Positions 6,017-14,135 of a stretch of DNA of 25,947 nt are shown here, piece after piece (position 1 is the stretch's first letter; the number at the start of each line of letters is the position of its first letter). The stretch is from a bacterium. Lineage in GTDB: Bacteria; UBA8248. Location of the stretch: contig JAQBZT010000006.1 of NCBI GenBank assembly GCA_027622355.1, positions 1 to 25,947 on the forward strand. Reading direction: 5' to 3'. The notes below the pieces were generated by a model that was given only the letters and a program-made list of their open reading frames with translations, was not told the origin of the DNA and ran no database searches. Both the position numbers and the translations under genes were made by a program.

Positions 6017-8311
6017 TTAACGGATATTCTTACCATCTCCCAATTTGCCCATTGCGCGCAAGACCGCTTCGGGCGTTGCCGGGAGATCCTTCAGGCGCGC
6101 GCCCACCGCATCGTATATCGCATTGAGCACGGCCGGGGTCGTCGGATTGAGCGCGGGCTCGGCCACCCCCTTCGCGCCGAAAGGCCCGCTGGGCTCATCG
6201 GTTTCCACCAGAATCGGGCGAATAACATCGGGCGAATCGAGCGAGGTCGGGATCAGGTAATCCGCCAGATTGGGGTTTTTGACCATGCCCTCTTCCATCA
6301 GCACCTGTTCCATCATGCCGAAGCCATACCCCTGCAGGGTGCCGCCTTCGATCTGCCCTTCGACATTCATGGGGTTCACCGCCTTGCCGACATCGTGCGC
6401 CGCAACGAGCTGGAGCACATGGTATTCGCCCGTTTCCTCGTCCACTTCGACCTCGGCGACGTGGGTGGCGAACACATAGCAGTCGTAGGGCTTCCCCTGG
6501 CCCGTTGCCTTGTCGAGGTGGAGACCGGGGGGATTGTAGCTTCCCTCTCCCAGCAGCATCTGCCCGTCGCGGTGACACTTCAGCGCGACCTCGGCGAGGG
6601 GAATGGCACGCTCGGGAGCACTCCTGACGTACACCATTCCCTTTTCTATCCGCAGATCCGCCGGCTCCGCCTCGATGATCTCGGCCGCTTTCCGCAGGAG
6701 GATTTCCTTGATCTTCCCCACGGCGGCACGGACTGCGTTGCCGCCGATGTGGGTCACCCGGCTGGCCACCGAGCCCAGATCCAACGGGGCCACATCGGTA
6801 TCTCCGCTGATAAGGTGAACGTTCTCTACAGGAACCCCGATCTCCTCGGCGGCGATCTGGCGGAGCGCCACATGGGCGCCCTGCCCCACATCGGCGCACC
6901 CGGTAATCACCGTCACCGTCGCATCCTCATTCATCCGGGCGAAAGCGGCGCTCGGGTTGGCTGTCGCCGTAAAACCGACCGGGTAGATCATGGCGGCAAT
7001 CCCCCCCCCGGTGCGCCGGCCGCAGGGCGAGCGCCTTCCTCCTCCGATGCTCTCCCATTCGGCCGCACGGGCGGCGTGCTCCATCGTTTCCAGGAAGCCG
7101 AAACTTCGGATGACATCGCCGCTGTGGGCCGCATCCCCGAGACGCATGGCATTTATCTTCCGGAGCTCGAGTGGATCCATCTGGAGTTTTTTCGCGATTG
7201 CATCCATGTGCGACTCGCAGGCATAGGTGGTCTGCGTCACGCCGAACCCCCGGACCGCGCCCGCCACACCGTTGTTCGTATAGACCAGGCAGGCGTCAAC
7301 CGATAAATTTTCGACGGGGTAGGGGCCGCAGGCCATCAAGGCCGCTTTGGAGGCGGTGGTTTCCCCGAAGGACAGATAAGCGCCCGTGTCCAAAATCAGG
7401 TTGATCTCGCGCGCCGTGATGAGACCCTCCGCCGTTACACCCGTCTTGAAGTCCATGATGATGGAGTGGCGGATGGTGGAGGCCGTGAATTCCTCCTCGC
7501 GCGACATCCGGAACTTCACGGGCCGCCCCGTCTTCAGAGAGCAGAGCGCCGCCAGAGGTTCCAGCATGATTTCATGCTTCCCGCCGAAACCGCCCCCCAC
7601 CTTCTGGACGAGAACCCGAACCCGCGAGAGGGGAAGGCCCAGCACCCTCCCCAGGTTCATCCGTATGATGTAGGGCGTCTGGGTCGAAACATGAACCGTC
7701 AGCTTCCCTTTTTCATCCACTTCCGCCATGCAGATGTGCGGCTCGATGGCGGCGTGTTCCTGGGCGCGGGAGATGAATCTCTCCTCGACAATCAGGGAGG
7801 CCCGCCGGAAGCCCTCGTCCAAATTTCCGCGGCGCACCTTCCAGTCAAGAACGCGGTTTCCCGTCGGATGATTTTCGTGGACCCTGGGGGCCGCGGACTG
7901 GAGGGCGGCTTCGGGATCGCTCACCACCGGCAGGTCCTCATACTCCACCCGTATTTTCCGCACCGCTTCCTCGGCGGCCTCCCAACTCTCCGCGCAAAGC
8001 GCGGCAACCGGATCACCCGCATAGCGGACCTTGTCGGTGCACAGAACGGGTTGATCCTGAAGGCTGGGGCCGTAGGCATTGTTCGGAATATCTTTGCCGA
8101 TGAGGATGCAGGCCACCCCGGGGTGCCGGGACGCGGCCCGGGTGTCCACGCGGCGGATGCGGGCGTGGGGCCGCCCCGCCCGGAGAACCGCACCGTACAA
8201 GAGTCCCGGCGGCGCGAGATCGTCCACATACAGTGCGCTGCCCGCGCTCAACTGTGCCCCGTCGGCACGCACTTCCCTTTTTCCAACTGATTGGAAGACC
8301 GTCGTATCCAT
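6017..8311 (-). CDS. Xanthine dehydrogenase family protein, molybdopterin-binding subunit
   Basis: Large catalytic subunit of a molybdenum hydroxylase (xanthine oxidase/aldehyde oxidase/CO dehydrogenase family), 764 aa, near the normal length. The N-terminal a/b hammerhead domain is about 20-130. Molybdopterin-binding motifs follow: QKVGGGFGGKHE (236-247), AVRGFGVTQ (352-360), CADVGQGAHVALRQ (472-485) and GAKGVAEPALNP (712-723), where E718 is the expected catalytic glutamate. These enzymes hydroxylate a carbon next to N or an aldehyde, using water. The 2Fe-2S small subunit and the FAD subunit normally encoded alongside are absent on either side. ATG at 8311 behind GGGAGA. It is the promoter-proximal gene of its strand block and divergent from an alcohol dehydrogenase. 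The substrate cannot be read from the sequence. Confidence 0.93.
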   Translation of the reverse strand: MDTTVFQSVGKREVRADGAQLSAGSALYVDDLAPPGLLYGAVLRAGRPHARIRRVDTRAASRHPGVACILIGKDIPNNAYGPSLQDQPVLCTDKVRYAGDPVAALCAESWEAAEEAVRKIRVEYEDLPVVSDPEAALQSAAPRVHENHPTGNRVLDWKVRRGNLDEGFRRASLIVEERFISRAQEHAAIEPHICMAEVDEKGKLTVHVSTQTPYIIRMNLGRVLGLPLSRVRVLVQKVGGGFGGKHEIMLEPLAALCSLKTGRPVKFRMSREEEFTASTIRHSIIMDFKTGVTAEGLITAREINLILDTGAYLSFGETTASKAALMACGPYPVENLSVDACLVYTNNGVAGAVRGFGVTQTTYACESHMDAIAKKLQMDPLELRKINAMRLGDAAHSGDVIRSFGFLETMEHAARAAEWESIGGGRRSPCGRRTGGGIAAMIYPVGFTATANPSAAFARMNEDATVTVITGCADVGQGAHVALRQIAAEEIGVPVENVHLISGDTDVAPLDLGSVASRVTHIGGNAVRAAVGKIKEILLRKAAEIIEAEPADLRIEKGMVYVRSAPERAIPLAEVALKCHRDGQMLLGEGSYNPPGLHLDKATGQGKPYDCYVFATHVAEVEVDEETGEYHVLQLVAAHDVGKAVNPMNVEGQIEGGTLQGYGFGMMEQVLMEEGMVKNPNLADYLIPTSLDSPDVIRPILVETDEPSGPFGAKGVAEPALNPTTPAVLNAIYDAVGARLKDLPATPEAVLRAMGKLGDGKNIR

Positions 8312-8502
8312 CTTGCATTCTCCCTGGAGGGGACCGATCCTCTACGGAGATGTTGAAAGAATATTAAAAGGTCCTAAATTCTAATACATAAGGTAATGCC
8401 CCGGCGAGTAGATGACAATGCCGACGGGGCAAGAATCATTAATAATTGATTTTACTTCTGTTACCTCACTCTCCGCGGCTCGGCCGGCCACGGGAAGAAA
8501 GG
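8312..8502. promoter_or_regulatory. Divergent promoter region with two inverted repeats
   Basis: This AT-rich 191-base gap separates the divergent molybdenum hydroxylase and alcohol dehydrogenase genes, so it must hold both promoters. TGCCCCG (8397-8403) is repeated inverted as CGGGGCA (8425-8431) with a 21-base spacer. AATCA (8434-8438) and TGATT (8447-8451) form a second small inverted repeat in an AT-rich core. I could not choose one convincing -35/-10 pair. The repeats could be operators shared by both genes, or a leader hairpin. Confidence 0.5.
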
Positions 8503-9558
8503 ATGGAGACCATGCGCGCCGTCATCGTGAAAAAACCCGAACATTTCTACCTCACGGAACTGCCGGAGCCCCAAATCGGCCCCGATGAAGTGCTGGTGCG
8601 TGTTCGGGCATGTACGTTCTGCGGCTCGGACATTCACCTTATCGAGGGAAAGCTTCCGGGGGTGATCTATCCGCTCGTGCCGGGCCATGAGTGGACGGGC
8701 GAGGTATTGAAAACCGGCGAGACGGTGGAGAAGTTTCAGCCCGGCGATCGCGTCGCCACCGAAAGCCACGCCAGCTGCGGGAGGTGCCGGAACTGTCGGC
8801 GGGGGGCTTATACAATCTGCGAAAACTACGGCCGCGTGCCCCTGCACCGGCAGATCGGAATGACGGCGAACGGCGGCTTCTCGCAATACTGCGCCGTCCC
8901 CGCCAAAGTGCTCCACCCGCTTCCCGACAACATGTCTTTCACCGAAGGGACCCTGCTCACCACGGCGGGCACCGCCGTTACAGGGCTCGAACGCGCGGGC
9001 GTCGAAACCGGCGACCGGGTGCTGATCTACGGCGCGGGGGCCATCGGTCTGCTCACGATGCAGTTCGCCCGGTTTCTCGGAGCGGGGGAAGTGTGCATGG
9101 TGGACACCCTTCCCGACCGGCTGGAGCTGGCCATTCGCCTCGGGGCGGACATCACCGTTCACGCCGGGGTGGAGAATGTGGACGATGTCCTCATGAAATT
9201 TGGATGGGAAGAGGGAGCGGATCTCGTGGTAGAAGCCGCCGGGGTCACTACCCTCCAGGCCGAGGCCATCGATCAGGTCAGGCGCGGCGGGCGCGTGCTG
9301 CTTTTGGGAATCGTCCCGCCGGGCGAAAGGGCCGTCGCCGCCTTGAACCGCCTGCCCCTCGATCAGATCACTCTTTACGGCGTCCGGGGCGAGGGGGACT
9401 ATTCCGTCGCCCGGGCGATACGGGCTTATGAAACCGGCCGCATCGACAGCAGCCTGCTCATCACCCACCGGTTTCCGCTCGAGGATTTTGAAAAGGCCTT
9501 CAAAGTTTTCAGGGGCAGGGAAAGCGGAGCGCTCAAAGTGTCGATTGACTGCACCTGA
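8503..9558 (+). CDS. Zinc-dependent alcohol dehydrogenase (threonine/sorbitol dehydrogenase-like MDR)
   Basis: NAD(P)-dependent dehydrogenase of the zinc MDR superfamily, 351 aa, cytoplasmic. It has an intact catalytic zinc site: C40 in ACTFCGSDIH, H62 and E63 in GHEWTGE. The structural zinc Cys set is C92, C95, C98 and C106 in the CGRCRNC region. The Rossmann loop is YGAGAIGLL. This layout resembles polyol and threonine dehydrogenases, so a secondary alcohol or polyol substrate is likely but unproven. The frame is open from 8446, but the first residues there are not family-like; ATG at 8503 follows GGGAAGAAAGG, and ATG at 8512 is the alternative. Unlike the alcohol dehydrogenase at 2581-3609, all catalytic ligands are kept. 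It converges with the flavoprotein gene, stops 25 bases apart, with no clear terminator. Confidence 0.92.
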   Translation: METMRAVIVKKPEHFYLTELPEPQIGPDEVLVRVRACTFCGSDIHLIEGKLPGVIYPLVPGHEWTGEVLKTGETVEKFQPGDRVATESHASCGRCRNCRRGAYTICENYGRVPLHRQIGMTANGGFSQYCAVPAKVLHPLPDNMSFTEGTLLTTAGTAVTGLERAGVETGDRVLIYGAGAIGLLTMQFARFLGAGEVCMVDTLPDRLELAIRLGADITVHAGVENVDDVLMKFGWEEGADLVVEAAGVTTLQAEAIDQVRRGGRVLLLGIVPPGERAVAALNRLPLDQITLYGVRGEGDYSVARAIRAYETGRIDSSLLITHRFPLEDFEKAFKVFRGRESGALKVSIDCT

Positions 9559-9583
9559 ACCCGTGCCGGGGGGCTGCTAGACG

Positions 9584-11293
9584 TCAGTTCTCCGCCGGGG
9601 CGTACGCCTTGACCGGATCGGCGTGAAAAGCAATCCGGCCGGCCGGCCCTTTCTCCAGCCGTGTCACCACCCGCCAGCCGCTCTCGTCGGCCACCGGGAA
9701 ATCGATGCGGAAGTGGGCGCCGCGGCTCTCCCTGCGCTCAAGCGCGGCCGTCGCCAGAAGCCGGCCGAGCAGCGCCAGATTCCGCACCGAAATGGCGCTC
9801 TCGAGCTCCTGTCCCCTCGCCTTGTCCGATACGCGGGCCTCATCGGAAAGACGCATCCGGGGGATATCCTCCGCCTCGATCCGCGCGTACTCGCCGAGTG
9901 CCGTTCGGCAGTTCTCCTCATCCCGGATCGGACCGAGGCGCTCGTGGGCCAGCATCCGGCACCGGAGGCGGACATCGGCCTGAAGGGGGCCATCTTTCCG
10001 CTCCACAAGCTCCGAGAGCCAGGCCCGCTCATCGCCAGGGATTTCCACTGCCGGTGTTTCGCCCTTCGCGCCTTTGGCCGCCGCCGCAGCCGCCCGGCCC
10101 GCCCGGCGCCCGAACACCAGGGAGGCCGAGAGCGCCGAGCCCCCGATCCGGTTTCCGCCGTGGATGCCGCCTGCCGTCTCCCCCGCCGCCCAGAGGCCGG
10201 GAATGGGCGTCCGCCCCTCGGTGTCCACCCGCAGCCCCCCGAGCCAGGTGTGGCTCCCCGGGGCCACCTCCAATGGCGTTTTCGTGATGTCGATGCCCCG
10301 CGAGAGACAGGTCTTGTAGACGTGGGGAATCTGCTCCTGAATCACCTCCAGCGGCACCTGGGTGGCGTCCATGAAGATGCCGCCGGTGGCGCCCGCCCGC
10401 CCGGCATGAATTTCCTTCGCCATGGCGAGGATGACTTCGCTCCGGGTGCTCTTCTCGGCCGTATCCGGGAAATAGCGTTTCAGAAACGCCTCCCCTTCCC
10501 GATTGCGGAAGATGGCGCCTGCGTTGATGAAGCCGGTCGGATGCGGGGCGAAGCCGAAGAGCTCCTCCGGGGAGCAGCACATGGCCTGGAAATCGATCAT
10601 CTCGATCCCGAGGAGCGGCGCGCCCGCCCGGAACCCCAGGACGTATCCGTCCCCGGTAACCTGGGGCGGATTGTCGTTCACATAGAAAAGTCCGCTCCCG
10701 CCCCCCGTGCAGAGGATCACCTCGCGCGCCGCATAGCGTAGAAACACCCCGCGGGAGTAATCCACTCCCCAGGCCCCAACAACGCTCCCTTCATGGGTGA
10801 TCAGATCGAGAATCGCCGTATGGGGATGCTGCGCGATCCGGGCGTCGGCGCGCAGCTTCTTCGAAAGCGTCTTGGTCAGCATGTTCCCGGTCGTGTCGTG
10901 GTGGTGCACCGCGCGGGGATGGGAGTGGCTCGGGAACATCTTGAGGTTCAAATCGCCATTATCGTCCGTGATGAACTCCGCCCCCCAGGCACGCAGATCG
11001 TTCACCACCTCGACGATGCCGTAGACCCACGTGCGCGCGAGTTCGGGGTCGATCAGCTCTCCGCCGTACTTCAGGATGTCTCGAAGGTGGTTTTCGGGGG
11101 AATCTCCCTTCCCCATCGCCGCCGCGAATCCGCCCCGGGCCACAGTCGTCGTCCCGCTCGTCGCCCTTCCCTTCGTCGCCTGGATGACGCGGACCCCGGC
11201 ATGGGCGCACGCGAAGGCGGCCATCGTCCCCGCCGCGCCGCCCCCGACGATGAGGACATCGGTCTCGTGATGTTCAGCCGGTATTTCGGGCAT
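9584..11293 (-). CDS. FAD-binding fumarate reductase/succinate dehydrogenase flavoprotein-like protein
   Basis: FAD-dependent oxidoreductase of the fumarate reductase/L-aspartate oxidase flavoprotein family, 569 aa. The N-terminal dinucleotide motif is VLIVGGGAAGTMAA (13-26), followed by TSGTTTVARGGFAAAMG, typical of the FAD isoalloxazine contact. The capping domain follows, then SHTWLGG (347-353, H348 matching the catalytic-region His), and the second FAD motif WAAGETAGGIHGGNRIGGSAL (368-388). No iron-sulfur or membrane-anchor subunit lies nearby, and there is no signal peptide or haem domain, so it is probably a soluble oxidase or enoate reductase rather than respiratory SdhA. Its ATG at 11293 overlaps the end of the UPF0261 gene by 20 bases and has GGAGA upstream, so the two are probably translationally coupled. 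Exact substrate unknown. Confidence 0.88.
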   Translation of the reverse strand: MPEIPAEHHETDVLIVGGGAAGTMAAFACAHAGVRVIQATKGRATSGTTTVARGGFAAAMGKGDSPENHLRDILKYGGELIDPELARTWVYGIVEVVNDLRAWGAEFITDDNGDLNLKMFPSHSHPRAVHHHDTTGNMLTKTLSKKLRADARIAQHPHTAILDLITHEGSVVGAWGVDYSRGVFLRYAAREVILCTGGGSGLFYVNDNPPQVTGDGYVLGFRAGAPLLGIEMIDFQAMCCSPEELFGFAPHPTGFINAGAIFRNREGEAFLKRYFPDTAEKSTRSEVILAMAKEIHAGRAGATGGIFMDATQVPLEVIQEQIPHVYKTCLSRGIDITKTPLEVAPGSHTWLGGLRVDTEGRTPIPGLWAAGETAGGIHGGNRIGGSALSASLVFGRRAGRAAAAAAKGAKGETPAVEIPGDERAWLSELVERKDGPLQADVRLRCRMLAHERLGPIRDEENCRTALGEYARIEAEDIPRMRLSDEARVSDKARGQELESAISVRNLALLGRLLATAALERRESRGAHFRIDFPVADESGWRVVTRLEKGPAGRIAFHADPVKAYAPAEN

Positions 11294-12527
11294 GCATCAT
11301 CTCCAGAAAAGCGCCCACACACGCATCGGCAAATGCGGGATCGTTGATGTGAAAGTCCAGCTCATCCATCTTCCCCTTTTTCAGATGGGTGCGAAGGGAG
11401 CGGGCAAACGCGGCATCGGTCTCAGGCTGATCCCAGCGGCCGATCTCCCGCCCCTGCAGATCGTACGTCGCGCGCCGGGTGTGCTCGCTGAAGCCTTTTT
11501 TCGGGATCAGGACGGCCACGGGCCCTGCCGCCCGGTTCAGGCGCTCGGCGAACATCAGCCCCAGCGCTTCATACTCTTCGGCGTTGGTGCGCATGAGCAT
11601 GTTCTGGGCGTTGTACTGGAAAAACTCCCGATCGCGGAAACGCTCCGGGACATCGCCCATCCAGAAATTCGCATGATCGAGCGCCCCCGGCACCACCACC
11701 TGGGGCAGGCCCCGCTCCCCGGCGGCGGTCAGGCGCCCCTCCCCGGCGCTGTAGACGCCATCCACCAGCACATCGGTCAGCTCAGAGGTGGTGATGTCCA
11801 CCACCCCCGCCAGCTCGCCCAGCCCGGCCAGGGCCTCGAGCGCGCGCCCGCCGGGGCCCGAGGCGTGAAACAAAATGGTCTCGTAGCCCGCCTCCTGCAG
11901 GCGCGATTCGACGCGGCCCACGCAGCCCATCGTCCCCCCGAAAGAAGATATCCCCACGAGCGGGGCGCGCTTCCGATCCGCGGGGCGCTCTGCCCATCCT
12001 TCCGCCATGGCCGAAACCGCGCGGGCGGCGTTTTCCATCACGGCCTCGGTGATCCGGTTCAGCGAGAGATCCCCGATGGAAGGGAACATGACGATATCGC
12101 TCGAGCCGACATACCACTGAACCGCCCCGGTGGCCGCCACGGCGCTCACCATTACTTTGGGAAAGAGCAGCGGCAGTGCCCGCATGATCCCGCAGGCCAT
12201 CGAGGAGCCGTTCGCTCCGCCGATGCCGATGACGCCGAATACATCTTTTTTCTCGACAACCGCCTCCCTCAAAAGCGAGACACCCCCCGCCGTCATGACG
12301 TCGGAGGCTTGCCCCCGATCCATGTCCGCCAGCTCTTCCCAGGCGCGGCCGGCCCGCCCGCAGACCGCACGGCCGGTGACATCCGCCCCCGCCGTCCCGT
12401 GGGGCCGGCAGGAGAGGTCCACCACCCAGGGCGCGGCGCCCGCCTGCCGAATGGCATCGCACAGAAAGCGGCCCTCGGCCGCCTTGCTGTCCAGCGTCAC
12501 CAGCACCGCCACCTTCACCGCCTGCAC
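11274..12527 (-). CDS. UPF0261 family protein (Tm-1-like ATP-binding domain)
   Basis: Member of UPF0261, homologous to the N-terminal ATP-binding domain of the tomato Tm-1 protein; about 417 aa, normal length, cytoplasmic. Family segments are seen: VAVLVTLDSK at the start, GIGGANGSSMA (about 101-111), FPKVMVSAVAATG, WYVGSSDIVM, GISSFGGTMGCV, ILFHASGPGGRALE, and VDITTSELTDVL followed by SAGEGRL. The biochemical role of bacterial members is not established to my knowledge. Several GTG codons are possible starts; GTG at 12527 has AGAGGG seven bases upstream, whereas GTG at 12533 is too close to it. It follows the TIM-barrel gene closely, which is the other half of Tm-1, and overlaps the flavoprotein gene by 20 bases, so the three form one unit. 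Confidence 0.9.
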   Translation of the reverse strand: MQAVKVAVLVTLDSKAAEGRFLCDAIRQAGAAPWVVDLSCRPHGTAGADVTGRAVCGRAGRAWEELADMDRGQASDVMTAGGVSLLREAVVEKKDVFGVIGIGGANGSSMACGIMRALPLLFPKVMVSAVAATGAVQWYVGSSDIVMFPSIGDLSLNRITEAVMENAARAVSAMAEGWAERPADRKRAPLVGISSFGGTMGCVGRVESRLQEAGYETILFHASGPGGRALEALAGLGELAGVVDITTSELTDVLVDGVYSAGEGRLTAAGERGLPQVVVPGALDHANFWMGDVPERFRDREFFQYNAQNMLMRTNAEEYEALGLMFAERLNRAAGPVAVLIPKKGFSEHTRRATYDLQGREIGRWDQPETDAAFARSLRTHLKKGKMDELDFHINDPAFADACVGAFLEMMHARNTG

Positions 12528-12541
12528 GCACACACCCTCTT

Positions 12542-13384
12542 TTATTTTTTGATGCGAACGGCCTTGAACCCCTGCGTCGCCTCGGGAACAGATTTTTCGA
12601 TGGGAAAGCGCTCCGCCGAGGAGCCGCCCACGTAGCCGTCGAAGCGGCCCTCGATTGAGAGAAGCTTTTCGAAATCGGCCGGGGTCTCAATCGCCCCGCC
12701 GTGACAGGTGTAAATCAGGTCCGTGTACTTCCCGGAGAGCGCGTCGAGAACACCGGCGGCGCGGGCGGCGGCATCTTTGAATCCCATCACGGTTTTCGAC
12801 CCGATGGAACCGCCCGAACTGTTCCCGAAGTGAACGATGATGTTGTCCACCCCCGCCTCGGCCATCGCCAGGGCTTCTTCGGGGGTGGTGCAGAACGCCT
12901 TGGTGAACATCCCCTGGCGGCTGGCGTAGCCGAGCACCTCGACCTCGTTGGCGTAGCCCATGCCGGTCTCTTCCAGGTCCTTCCGGAAATTTCCGTCCAC
13001 CAGGGCGAGGGTCGGGCAGTTCATCACACCGTCGAAACCGGCATCCTGCAGCCGGTCCACGAAGCGGAACATGTCGCGCGTGGGATCGGCGCCGAGGATG
13101 CCGGCCACCACGGGCACATCCTTCACCACGTTCAGGATGGAGCGCTCTCCCAGCTCGAGCGTGATGGCGTTGGCGTCCCCGATGGGGAGATACCCCGCCA
13201 TCGAGCTCAGCCCCTGCATCCGGTAGTAGGCCAGATTGAACGTCGTCACAAGATCGGCGCCGCCGCGCGCGGCGAACTTGGCGGTGATCCCGCTCCCGCA
13301 GAGCGCGTCGTAGATCGCGCGGCCTTCCTCGCGCTCTTTCCGGAGCCGGGACACGACATGATCCTTGTTGAATCTGCCGGCCAT
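12542..13384 (-). CDS. Phosphoenolpyruvate hydrolase family protein (TIM barrel)
   Basis: TIM-barrel protein of the family annotated as phosphoenolpyruvate hydrolase or IGPS-like, equivalent to the C-terminal domain of Tm-1; 280 aa, cytoplasmic. Barrel strands visible include ADLVTTFN (43-50), PVVAGILGADPTRD (91-104), GVMNCPTLALVDG (119-131), NIIVHFGNS (181-189) and LIYTCHGGAIETP (223-235), the last with the conserved CHGG loop. The annotated hydrolase activity is a family label I would not take as proven; an aldolase-like or lyase reaction on a 2-oxo acid is equally plausible. The start is set by AGGAGGA at good spacing before ATG 13384. A 128-base gap separates it from the OsmC gene upstream, and the UPF0261 gene follows directly. 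Confidence 0.9.
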   Translation of the reverse strand: MAGRFNKDHVVSRLRKEREEGRAIYDALCGSGITAKFAARGGADLVTTFNLAYYRMQGLSSMAGYLPIGDANAITLELGERSILNVVKDVPVVAGILGADPTRDMFRFVDRLQDAGFDGVMNCPTLALVDGNFRKDLEETGMGYANEVEVLGYASRQGMFTKAFCTTPEEALAMAEAGVDNIIVHFGNSSGGSIGSKTVMGFKDAAARAAGVLDALSGKYTDLIYTCHGGAIETPADFEKLLSIEGRFDGYVGGSSAERFPIEKSVPEATQGFKAVRIKK

Positions 13385-13512
13385 CGCACATTCCTCCTGT
13401 CGTTGTTCGTCCTCGTGCGCCGCACGCCGGGGAGAAGGCGCAGCCGCGCACCTGCAGAGAGGGCCGATCCCAAGTTACCTGAGAGGACGCCAGAAGGAAA
13501 CGGGGGAGCGGG

Positions 13513-13947
13513 TCAGTTCCCGGCAGAAACGGCGCTCCCGGAAAGCCGCAGATCGACATGGATTTCGGGGGCGTGCGTGAGGGTGTAGTGAACGCGGCAG
13601 CCCTGGGCCACCCGGAGAAGGGTTTCGCGACGATCTTCGGGGATATTGCCCCTCAACTCGAGGCGGAGCCGGATTTCGGAGATGCGCTCGGGTTTGGTGC
13701 CGCGGACGCCCTCGACCGAAATGGAAAACTTCTCGACTGGGATTTTCATGTTCTCGCAGAAGCCCAGAACCGTTCCCATCATGCAGGCGCCGATGCCGCT
13801 CAGGATCAGCTCGGTCGGGCGAAAGCCCCCGCTCTCGCGGCCATCCGCATAGATCTGGTCCACCACGAGGCGGTTTCCGCGGGCGGTGGCTTCGATCCGT
13901 TTGCCTTCCTGCCATTCGACCTGAACGGCGAGGACATCAGAACTCAT
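13513..13947 (-). CDS. OsmC family protein
   Basis: Small alpha/beta protein of the OsmC/Ohr/YhfA superfamily, 144 aa. Canonical OsmC and Ohr reduce organic hydroperoxides using two cysteines. Here C55 in SGIGACMMG sits where the peroxidatic Cys lies at the start of the long helix, and C117 in AQGCRVHYTL sits where the resolving Cys lies; C64 is extra. Both functional cysteines are thus kept, supporting thiol peroxidase activity, though YhfA-like members of unknown function share this pattern. ATG 13947 has GGGAG upstream. Its position after a ring-cleavage dioxygenase could mean protection from peroxide by-products, which is inference. Confidence 0.9.
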   Translation of the reverse strand: MSSDVLAVQVEWQEGKRIEATARGNRLVVDQIYADGRESGGFRPTELILSGIGACMMGTVLGFCENMKIPVEKFSISVEGVRGTKPERISEIRLRLELRGNIPEDRRETLLRVAQGCRVHYTLTHAPEIHVDLRLSGSAVSAGN

Positions 13948-13973
13948 GGCAACTCCCGGATGATGGAAAAACT

Positions 13974-14135
13974 TCAGCCACTCGCAATATACCCGATGCG
14001 CTCGAGAATGTCGCGGCGCACGTCGCTGAACTCGGGACTGATCCGGTAGCGCGGCAGGGAGAGATCCGCCTCGATCTCGTGGCTGATCCGGCCGGGGCAG
14101 TGCCCGAAATTTTCATTGAATTTCCTCTGAAATGG
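13974..14135 (-). pseudogene. Orphan 53-codon coding stretch after ligB (frameshifted or start-less small gene)
   Basis: Immediately after the stop of the LigB-like gene, and in the same frame, 53 codons stay open to TGA at 13974-13976. From the codon for FGHCPGRISHEIEADL onward, third positions are almost all G or C, as in real genes here, and the peptide looks protein-like (for example LPRYRISPEF, then RRDILERIGYIASG). The frame has no ATG, GTG or TTG at its beginning. An ATG at 14116 with AGAGGAAA at ideal spacing lies in another frame and would join this frame if one base were added in the AAAATTT run just after it. Three readings are possible: a real small gene with an assembly or true indel, a gene remnant, or a stop-codon readthrough extension of LigB. 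I do not recognise the family. Confidence 0.42.
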
